The translations under genes were made by a program, and so were the position numbers. Source: UBA6772 sp965183875 (GTDB lineage: Bacteria; Bacteroidota; Bacteroidia; Flavobacteriales; UBA7430). From it: a stretch of 64,000 bases of DNA. The notes beneath the pieces were generated by a model that did not search any database, had not been told where the DNA came from, and was given only the letters and a program-made list of their open reading frames with translations. Within the stretch, counting starts at the first letter, position 1, and the number at the start of each line of letters is the position of its first letter. Below, one piece after another: positions 58,027 through 64,000 of this stretch. The stretch lies in assembly GCA_965183875.1 (NCBI GenBank), contig CBCYMK010000013.1:13445-77444 (forward strand), given 5' to 3'.

Positions 58027-58055
58027 TTTGTAGAATTGAATTTTTCGTAATTTAG
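58027..58055 (+). promoter_or_regulatory. possible accC promoter
   Basis: TTTG (58027-58030) and TAATTTAG (58048-58055) are 17 nt apart; the last box has A for the consensus T. The accC start is 17 nt downstream. Confidence 0.4.
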
Positions 58056-58072
58056 CAGGCTAAATTTTAGGT

Positions 58073-59548
58073 ATGAAAAAGATATTAATTGCCAATAGAG
58101 GTGAGATTGCTCTTCGAGTAATGCGTTCGGCAAAAGAGATGGGGATAAAGACTGTAGCTGTTTATTCTGAAGCTGATAGGATGTCGCCGCACGTTTTGTA
58201 TGCTGACGAAGCCGTATGTTTAGGTCCTGCTGCTTCGAGCGAATCCTATTTATTAGGCGATAAAATAATATCTTTTTGTAAAGAATTAGAGGTGGATGGT
58301 ATACATCCTGGTTATGGGTTCTTGTCTGAAAATGCAGACTTTACTCGTAAAGTTACAGAAGCTGGGATAGAATTTATTGGGCCTTCACCTAAGGCAATGG
58401 ACCTTATGGGCGATAAACTATCGGCCAAAGCGGTTGTGAAAGGATACGATATACCTATGGTTCCTGGAACGGATGAAGCGATAGAAGATATTGAGGCAGC
58501 TAAAGAAATAGCAAATGGGATAGGTTTTCCAATTCTTATTAAAGCTTCTGCTGGTGGTGGAGGTAAAGGAATGCGAATTGTTGCTAAACAAGAAGAATTT
58601 GTTGAACAAATGAATCTTGCAGTGAGCGAAGCTATATCTGCCTTTGGTAACGGTGCCGTTTTTATAGAAAAATACGTGGCTTCCCCACGACATATAGAAA
58701 TACAAGTCTTAGCTGATAAACACGGTAATGTAGTCCATTTATTTGAAAGAGAATGTTCTATACAACGTCGTCATCAAAAGGTGATTGAAGAAGCACCTTC
58801 GTCAATTTTGACTGCTGAACTACGAGCTAAAATGGGTAAGTGTGCGGTAGATGTAGCTAAATCATGCGATTATGTTGGTGCGGGTACGGTGGAGTTTTTA
58901 CTCGATGAAAATAATAATTTCTACTTCTTAGAAATGAATACTCGTTTGCAAGTAGAACATCCTGTAACAGAAATGATTACTGGAGTTGATTTAGTGAAAC
59001 AACAGATACTTGTTGCTAGAGGAGAAAAATTGCCTTTTAAGCAAGATGATCTATCAATTTCTGGCCATGCTATGGAAGTTCGTGTGTATGCCGAAGATTC
59101 TAAAAATAATTTCTTGCCAGATATAGGAACACTTTCTACTTATAAGCGCCCTGGAGGAATTGGCGTTAGAGTAGATGATGGTTTTGAGGAAGGAATGGAA
59201 GTTCCTATTTATTATGATCCGATGATTTCTAAACTCATTACCTATGGTAAAGATAGAACGGAGTCGATAGAACGTATGCGCAGAGCCATAAAAGATTACG
59301 AGATTGCTGGTATACAAACAACTTTAGAGTTTGGTGCTTTTGTGATGGAACACCCTGCTTTTGTTTCAGGTAATTTTGATACTCATTTTGTCGGAAATCA
59401 TTTTGAACCTAGTTTATTAAATAAGCCCTCAGAAGAAGAGAAGAAAGTTGCTGCTTGGTTTGCAGCTAAATTATTTAGTACACAAAAACAAACCGTTTCT
59501 ACGAGCACCGATGTTACACAGTCTAAATGGAAACAACGTAGATTCTAA
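58073..59548 (+). CDS. accC: biotin carboxylase subunit of an acyl-CoA carboxylase
   Basis: A 491-residue ATP-grasp enzyme that carboxylates biotin on its carrier protein for acetyl-CoA (or propionyl-CoA) carboxylase. It begins MKKILIANRGEIALRVMRS. The ATP-grasp glycine loop KASAGGGGKGMRIV lies near residue 158, ERECSIQRRHQKVIEEAPS near 225, and the catalytic MNTRLQVEHPVTEMITG near 285. The final 35 residues (AAWFAAKLFSTQKQ ... KWKQRRF) extend beyond the Escherichia coli enzyme. accB is not adjacent; smpB overlaps its stop by one base. Acetyl- versus propionyl-CoA partner cannot be decided here. Confidence 0.92.
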   Translation: MKKILIANRGEIALRVMRSAKEMGIKTVAVYSEADRMSPHVLYADEAVCLGPAASSESYLLGDKIISFCKELEVDGIHPGYGFLSENADFTRKVTEAGIEFIGPSPKAMDLMGDKLSAKAVVKGYDIPMVPGTDEAIEDIEAAKEIANGIGFPILIKASAGGGGKGMRIVAKQEEFVEQMNLAVSEAISAFGNGAVFIEKYVASPRHIEIQVLADKHGNVVHLFERECSIQRRHQKVIEEAPSSILTAELRAKMGKCAVDVAKSCDYVGAGTVEFLLDENNNFYFLEMNTRLQVEHPVTEMITGVDLVKQQILVARGEKLPFKQDDLSISGHAMEVRVYAEDSKNNFLPDIGTLSTYKRPGGIGVRVDDGFEEGMEVPIYYDPMISKLITYGKDRTESIERMRRAIKDYEIAGIQTTLEFGAFVMEHPAFVSGNFDTHFVGNHFEPSLLNKPSEEEKKVAAWFAAKLFSTQKQTVSTSTDVTQSKWKQRRF

Positions 59549-60018
59549 TGGCAAAGAAAGAAAAAGTACAAGCCGTTTCTATATTGAATCGAAAAGCCCG
59601 TTTTGAATATGAGCTTTTAGAATTCTTTACTGCTGGATTAAAACTTCAAGGAACAGAAATAAAATCTTTGCGTGGTGGAAATGCAAATTTAGCCGAAGCT
59701 TACTGCTACGAAAAGGATGGTGAAGTGTGGGTAACTGGTATGTTTATAGCTGAGTATAGTTATGGGTCCTACTTAAATCACGAGCCCAAACGATTGAGAA
59801 AGCTACTACTTAACAAAAAGGAAATTAAAACAATTGCCGACGCTTTACAGGATGTAGGTATTACCATTGTGCCTTTAAAGTTATTTGTAAATAGTAAGGG
59901 TTGGGCTAAAATAGATATCGCTTTAGCTAGAGGTAAGAAGTTGCATGATAAAAGGCACGATCTAAAGGCAAAAGATGATAAGCGCCAGATGGATAGAGCA
60001 ATGAAAGATTATAGTTAA
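59548..60018 (+). CDS. smpB: SsrA-binding protein SmpB
   Basis: A 156-residue tmRNA partner that brings SsrA RNA to stalled ribosomes. The core has ILNRKARFEYELLEFFTAGLKLQGTEIKSLR, AYCYEKDGEVWVTGMFI and HEPKRLRKLLLNKKEI, with the basic C-terminal tail KKLHDKRHDLKAKDDKRQMDR that enters the ribosome. The ATG overlaps the accC stop in TAATG. The stop overlaps the stop of the convergent DCC-family gene. Confidence 0.95.
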   Translation: MAKKEKVQAVSILNRKARFEYELLEFFTAGLKLQGTEIKSLRGGNANLAEAYCYEKDGEVWVTGMFIAEYSYGSYLNHEPKRLRKLLLNKKEIKTIADALQDVGITIVPLKLFVNSKGWAKIDIALARGKKLHDKRHDLKAKDDKRQMDRAMKDYS

Positions 60019-60413
60019 TCTTCTTTATGTGTTTTAATGATTCTTGCTTGCCACTCTTTAGGTAAGCTAGTACAGTGTGTTTGTTTTCCAAACCACTTAT
60101 ATCTATTGCTAGCTATTGTAGTATAAATTAGGTCTCTTACATTTTTCGGAAGGCAATAAAAAACCATTGCCAACTGATAAATTCCACCCAATAAACAAAT
60201 GCTTTTTAATACTGCACTAGATTTAGTGTAGGTATTGTTCTTGTACAAAAGGACAATAGAATCCAAGTCTTTGTGGTTTTCCGAATGGTTCAGAAATCCA
60301 ATTTTGAATAAATTCTTTGTGTCTCTATTAATTAGAAACTTCATACTCTTATTGCAAAGCACGCAATATCCGTCGAAATAAAGAGTGGCTTGGTGTTTTA
60401 CTTTAGTAGCGAT
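60015..60413 (-). CDS. DCC-family (DUF393) thiol-disulfide oxidoreductase-like protein, start codon unclear
   Basis: The minus frame contains the family's defining motif YFDGYCVLCNKS (Asp-x2-Cys-x2-Cys), then MKFLINRDTKNLFKIGFLN, LYKNNTYTKSSAVLKSICLLGG, and the basic C-terminal RYKWFGKQTHC typical of DUF393. Between the nearest upstream in-frame stop and this motif there is no ATG, GTG or TTG. The first GTG falls inside the motif and would delete its Asp and first Cys. The natural N-terminus would be ATKVKHQATLYFDG, with an ATC at 60413 in the start position. Explanations: a rare start codon, a base error, or a decaying gene. It overlaps the upstream FG-GAP gene by 16 nt. Confidence 0.6.
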   Translation of the reverse strand: MATKVKHQATLYFDGYCVLCNKSMKFLINRDTKNLFKIGFLNHSENHKDLDSIVLLYKNNTYTKSSAVLKSICLLGGIYQLAMVFYCLPKNVRDLIYTTIASNRYKWFGKQTHCTSLPKEWQARIIKTHKED

Positions 60414-62548
60414 ACTTTACTGTATTTAATGGATGAGTCGGTAAAAAGAACTTTCACAAAGTAGAGTCCGGTGTTAAATTCACTCAAGTTAAATTTAGAA
60501 CTGTTGTAGTTTTTATAAACTTCTTTTCCACTTAATGAATATACACAAATACTGTGTACCTGTTTAGGACTCGAGATACTGTATATATCTTTCGAAGGAT
60601 TCGGGAATATTTCTAAGTCTGCAGTTTCTAGTTCAGCGCTAGAGAATTCATTTAAGTTGCCTCCCCAAAGTAAATGGACCCCTCCAGTATATAACCCTAT
60701 AAGTAGATCGTTCCATCCATCGTTGTTTAAATCGTATAATGCTGGAGCTGTCTTTATACTTTTAGAATACAGACGTATAGAGTCGCTTACAAGCTCAAAA
60801 GTCCCATTTATATTTTCGTCTATTGTATTGTAATGATAAAGATGGCCTTTTTCGGTTCCTACAAAAAGTTCATAACCATTCTCTGAGTCTACTACTATAG
60901 GTGTGGTGTATGCTGTGTTGTAAATTGGCTCTGTTAAGTCTATATTACCTAGGGTTTCGTTAACTAAAACAAAGTTTGCCTCATAAGTATCTCCTTGGTT
61001 TTCATAATGAAAAATCTGCCCTTGTCGAGAGCCTATAAGTAGGTCTAAATCTCCATCTCTATCTAAATCAACTAGGAAAGGGGATGCAAAGCTACCTACG
61101 TCAATATCGAAGTAATTAGGTGCGTTTAAAGCGAAAAAAGCTTCATCTCCATTACCTACATCTTTCAATAAATGCAATTCTCCATTCGAGTCACCTAGAA
61201 TCATGTCTAAGTCCCCGTCATTGTCAATGTCTCCAAAAGTTGGAATTATATTCGTTGTAAAAGCAAACGCTCCCAATCCTGCATAATCATCAGTAATCCA
61301 TTCAAATTTCGGGTCTTCTGGAGTACCAATATTTTTATAGAGTGCTAATTGAGAATTGAAATTCCCTCCCGAAATATAATACCCATAGTTTGCGACTATT
61401 AAATCCATTAAGCCATCATTGTTATAGTCGAAAAATACAGGATGTGCACCAGAGCCAACTTCGATCATCTCATCTAGTAAAATGTTTTTTTGAATCAGGT
61501 TAAGCTGTATTTCCTCATTCGATGATTCGTTTTCATAAAACCAAATGTTCTCATAATTGTGAGATACATTATTCCCATTTGGAGTGATTATTAAATCTTT
61601 TTTAGAATCGTTATTTAAGTCTAAATGATACGCTGCAGGGAATTTTGTTAAAGAAACACTGGTATTATAGTTAGGGAAGTTTACATCTTGAGCTACCATA
61701 AGTGCGCTTTCTGCAGGACCACTATTTTCTAACATCACTACATTGTCAAAGGTTACGTCTCCTAAGAGTAGTTCAAAATAATTGTCTCCATTTAAGTCTA
61801 GTGCAGTTACGGTGGAACCAGAATGTTTTGCGTTTTTAGGTCTTGACTTTTTGTTACAGTCGTTTAGTGTAACAGAGTTGTTAGAGAAGTTTTCAGTAAA
61901 ATCTCCCCAGCAGTTGTCTGTAAGGGTGAAGTTTAAGCTGTCGCATGCCCCATATAATTCGATAGAATTGTTCTTATGCCATTCTATATGACTCCCAACA
62001 ATTCCAAATGTTAAAACATCTAAGTCACCGTCATAATCTATATCGCCAATATGAGGGATGTCTACAGAGCTCACATATAGGTTGGTAGGTCCAGAACCTC
62101 GGTCGGTTAGTATAGTACCTATAATTTCAAAACTTAGTTCATCCGAAAGACTGGTGTTTATATATACTCTTATCGCCCCATTATTGGAGGTGAATATATC
62201 CATCTTTCCATCACAATTATAGTCTCTTAGTAATACCCAGCCCTTCAATTCAGGGAATTTCTCATTATATTCTGGAGCGTAGTGATAATCTACCGTTCCA
62301 GGTGTGCCTTTATTAATGAAGCAGTTTATTTGATCGCCGTTTTTGTCGAAAATTATTAAATCTAAAACCTCATCGTTGTTAAGGTCTATTGCCGATAGTT
62401 GTGGTACGTTGGCTCCTCCTGCCCAGGGATTAACTAAGTCCGACCCATTTTTGGTGATTGTTAGGTCTTGTGCTTGGTAGAAAGCTTGTTGTGCTGTGCT
62501 TTGAAAACAAACAGCAAGCAAAGAGAAAACGATAAGAATATACCTCAT
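60398..62548 (-). CDS. T9SS-sorted FG-GAP/VCBS beta-propeller protein
   Basis: A 716-residue exported protein. The ATG at 62548 starts the signal peptide MRYILIVFSLLAVCFQSTAQ. The body holds about seven FG-GAP/VCBS repeats with Asp-rich calcium-binding loops (DLNNDEVLDLIIFDK, DIDYDGDLDVLTFG, DYNNDGLMDLIVANY, DIDNDGDLDMILGDS, DLDRDGDLDLLIGS), which form an integrin-like seven-bladed propeller. The type A sorting domain is LEIFPNPSKDIYSISSPK ... GLYFVKVLFTDS. It probably acts at the cell surface in binding rather than catalysis. It is divergent from secDF and followed, with overlap, by the DCC-family gene. Confidence 0.85.
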   Translation of the reverse strand: MRYILIVFSLLAVCFQSTAQQAFYQAQDLTITKNGSDLVNPWAGGANVPQLSAIDLNNDEVLDLIIFDKNGDQINCFINKGTPGTVDYHYAPEYNEKFPELKGWVLLRDYNCDGKMDIFTSNNGAIRVYINTSLSDELSFEIIGTILTDRGSGPTNLYVSSVDIPHIGDIDYDGDLDVLTFGIVGSHIEWHKNNSIELYGACDSLNFTLTDNCWGDFTENFSNNSVTLNDCNKKSRPKNAKHSGSTVTALDLNGDNYFELLLGDVTFDNVVMLENSGPAESALMVAQDVNFPNYNTSVSLTKFPAAYHLDLNNDSKKDLIITPNGNNVSHNYENIWFYENESSNEEIQLNLIQKNILLDEMIEVGSGAHPVFFDYNNDGLMDLIVANYGYYISGGNFNSQLALYKNIGTPEDPKFEWITDDYAGLGAFAFTTNIIPTFGDIDNDGDLDMILGDSNGELHLLKDVGNGDEAFFALNAPNYFDIDVGSFASPFLVDLDRDGDLDLLIGSRQGQIFHYENQGDTYEANFVLVNETLGNIDLTEPIYNTAYTTPIVVDSENGYELFVGTEKGHLYHYNTIDENINGTFELVSDSIRLYSKSIKTAPALYDLNNDGWNDLLIGLYTGGVHLLWGGNLNEFSSAELETADLEIFPNPSKDIYSISSPKQVHSICVYSLSGKEVYKNYNSSKFNLSEFNTGLYFVKVLFTDSSIKYSKVSLLK

Positions 62549-62624
62549 AATGTAGTGTAAAATCAATATTGCAGCTAAATTACAAGAATTGTGCCTTTAG
62601 GTACTTATAATAAGCTTAAATAAA

Positions 62625-62655
62625 TTGGGATATTTTTATCGAAAGTTTATATTTG
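62625..62655 (+). promoter_or_regulatory. predicted secDF promoter
   Basis: TTG (62625-62627) and TATATTTG (62648-62655) are 20 nt apart; the ATG follows 35 nt later. Confidence 0.55.
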
Positions 62656-62690
62656 TCAGCCCTAAATAATCGACTCTAAAACAAATAGAT

Positions 62691-64000
62691 ATGCGTAACC
62701 AAGGATTTACTAAATTAATTGCTGTTACATTCGCTTTAATTTGCGTCTACCAGCTGGCCTTTACATGGATGGTGAAAAGTGTTGAAAATGACGCTAAAAC
62801 CTATGCTAATGGTGATTATGATATAGAACAAGCTTACCTTGATTCTGTTGCTACTGAAGAATTGTACTTCGGGTATTCTTATAAGGAATGTAAGGAGCAA
62901 GAACTAAACTTAGGTTTAGATTTAAAAGGTGGAATGAATGTTACTTTAGAGGTTTCTGTAGGAGACATTCTTAAGATTTTAGCAAATAAGTCTGCCGATG
63001 CTACATTTAATGAGGCTATTCACAGAGCGAATGAGAAGCAAAGTGATTCTCAAAATAATTATATCGATGACTTTATTTCTTCATTCAACGAAGTAAATGC
63101 AGACAATAATACAGATGTTCAGTTATCTTCTCCAAGAATTTTCGGACATAGAAATATGCTTGATAAATTTGAGGTTAACGCAACAAATGATGTTGTACTT
63201 GCTGTTGTTCGTGAAGAGCTTAAAGGTGCTATCGATCGTGCTTTTTCTGTGTTACGTGCTCGTATCGATAAATTCGGAGTGGTACAGCCTAACATCCAAC
63301 AGTTAGAGCAAGAAGGACGTATTTTAGTTGAACTTCCAGGTGTTAAAGACCACGAACGTGTAAAACGTTTATTACAAAGTACAGCTCAGTTAGAATTTTG
63401 GGAAACTACAAATGTTCAAGAATTACAAGTGTTCTTAGCAAATGTAAATTCTGTAATTACGGCAGAAAAAGAAGCTGAAAACCCTACCTCAGCACTAACG
63501 GATTCATTAAACTTAGACTCTCTTAATACAGGTGCTGGTAATCCATTCTATGAGTTAATGGGTGTTCAATATGCTTTTGGTGCTCGTTTAGGAGTTGTTT
63601 CTGTTGAAGATACTGCTAAAGTAAACGCGATTATGAGCCGTGCTGATATCCGTTCTTTATTAGCGGGTGATTTGAGAAATACTAAATTCTTATGGTCTGC
63701 TAAATCTTTAGTAGTAGCTGGAGAAGAAGTAGGTTTAGAGTATGTTGCTATAAAATCTAACAGAGACGATGCACCTCAATTAGGAGGAGATGTAATTGTT
63801 GATGCAAATACACAAATTGACCCTACAGGTTCTGTAAACGTAAGTATGCGTATGAACGCTGAAGGAGCAAAGAAGTGGAAGAAATTAACTGAAAACAATA
63901 TCGACCGTCAGGTAGCAATTGTACTAGACGGTTATGTGTACTCTTTCCCTACTGTAAATGATGTGATTCCAAACGGTAGTTCTAGTATTTCTGGAAACTT
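62691..64000 (+). CDS. secDF: protein translocase subunit SecDF (5' part, runs off the window)
   Basis: Open from the ATG at 62691 to the window end, 436 codons. It starts MRNQGFTKLIAVTFALICVY, a first membrane helix, followed by a periplasmic region with LNLGLDLKGGMNVTLEV near residue 82 (the SecD D1 motif), then RARIDKFGVVQPNIQQLEQ and RILVELPGVKDHERVKRLL (P1 head). The last visible residues (NIDRQVAIVLDGYVYSFPTVND) precede the next membrane helices. SecDF uses the proton gradient to pull preproteins out of SecYEG and so serves every signal-peptide protein described here. Bacteroidota normally carry SecD and SecF fused; the fusion itself lies outside the window. Confidence 0.9.
   Translation, partial: MRNQGFTKLIAVTFALICVYQLAFTWMVKSVENDAKTYANGDYDIEQAYLDSVATEELYFGYSYKECKEQELNLGLDLKGGMNVTLEVSVGDILKILANKSADATFNEAIHRANEKQSDSQNNYIDDFISSFNEVNADNNTDVQLSSPRIFGHRNMLDKFEVNATNDVVLAVVREELKGAIDRAFSVLRARIDKFGVVQPNIQQLEQEGRILVELPGVKDHERVKRLLQSTAQLEFWETTNVQELQVFLANVNSVITAEKEAENPTSALTDSLNLDSLNTGAGNPFYELMGVQYAFGARLGVVSVEDTAKVNAIMSRADIRSLLAGDLRNTKFLWSAKSLVVAGEEVGLEYVAIKSNRDDAPQLGGDVIVDANTQIDPTGSVNVSMRMNAEGAKKWKKLTENNIDRQVAIVLDGYVYSFPTVNDVIPNGSSSISGN

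Overview
The window looks like a chromosomal segment of a Bacteroidota bacterium, most likely order Flavobacteriales. Evidence: AT-rich DNA, TTTG / TAnnTTTG promoters with about 19-nt spacers, the maeB-ruvA-sprA gene order, SprA (the type IX secretion translocon), many exported proteins with C-terminal T9SS sorting domains, and a 16S-tRNAIle-tRNAAla-23S-5S operon. The genus cannot be fixed from the sequence alone.

Layout. 1-3.5 kb: end of a MarR-type regulator, a long-chain acyl-CoA ligase and a secreted alpha/beta hydrolase, all on minus. 3.7-28.2 kb: mostly housekeeping genes on plus: recG, malic enzyme (maeB), ruvA, sprA, two T9SS cargo proteins, pheT, clpX (interrupted by a 1-nt insertion), folK, a deoxynucleoside kinase, an OmpA-family protein and mutS, with a TrmH-type methyltransferase on minus. 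28.2-37.0 kb: an accessory region starting at tRNA-Gly/tRNA-Leu. Degenerate copies of the tRNA-Leu 3' part, each with a palindrome inserted in the T-loop, recur three times. They surround a GIY-YIG nuclease gene, an adhesin fragment, a bacteriocin-like lipoprotein with a small membrane protein, and IS21-like end repeats without a transposase. The last copy sits just before a 1,851-codon T9SS adhesin (frameshifted at a poly-G tract), which is translationally coupled to a 60-residue twin-arginine microprotein. 37.0-42.6 kb: beta-oxidation / phenylacetate genes (thiolase, paaI, 3-hydroxyacyl-CoA dehydrogenase, paaG) divergent from paaE and an SDR gene. 42.6-48.0 kb: an rRNA operon behind three evenly spaced tandem promoters. 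48.2-64 kb: a cysteine-repeat surface protein, an exported protein of unknown function beside dnaB, a small lipoprotein carrying the same cysteine repeat, a T9SS BNR-type protein (frameshifted at a poly-A tract), accC, smpB, a DCC-family protein without a normal start codon, an FG-GAP T9SS protein and the start of secDF.

Functional links. SprA exports the CTD-bearing proteins encoded here at 2.3, 16.2, 17.8, 31.2, 56.0 and 60.4 kb (the 48.2-kb protein is a probable further cargo), and SecDF drives the preceding inner-membrane step. FadD, thiolase, PaaG, the dehydrogenase, PaaI and PaaE form a fatty-acid / aromatic acyl-CoA catabolic set.

Main candidates for novelty: the palindrome-loaded tRNA-Leu tail repeats with their GIY-YIG gene; the bacteriocin-like lipoprotein / small membrane protein pair in the same island; the coupled adhesin-Tat microprotein pair; and single-base indels in clpX and two surface-protein genes, which may be sequence errors or, for the homopolymers, phase-variable tracts.
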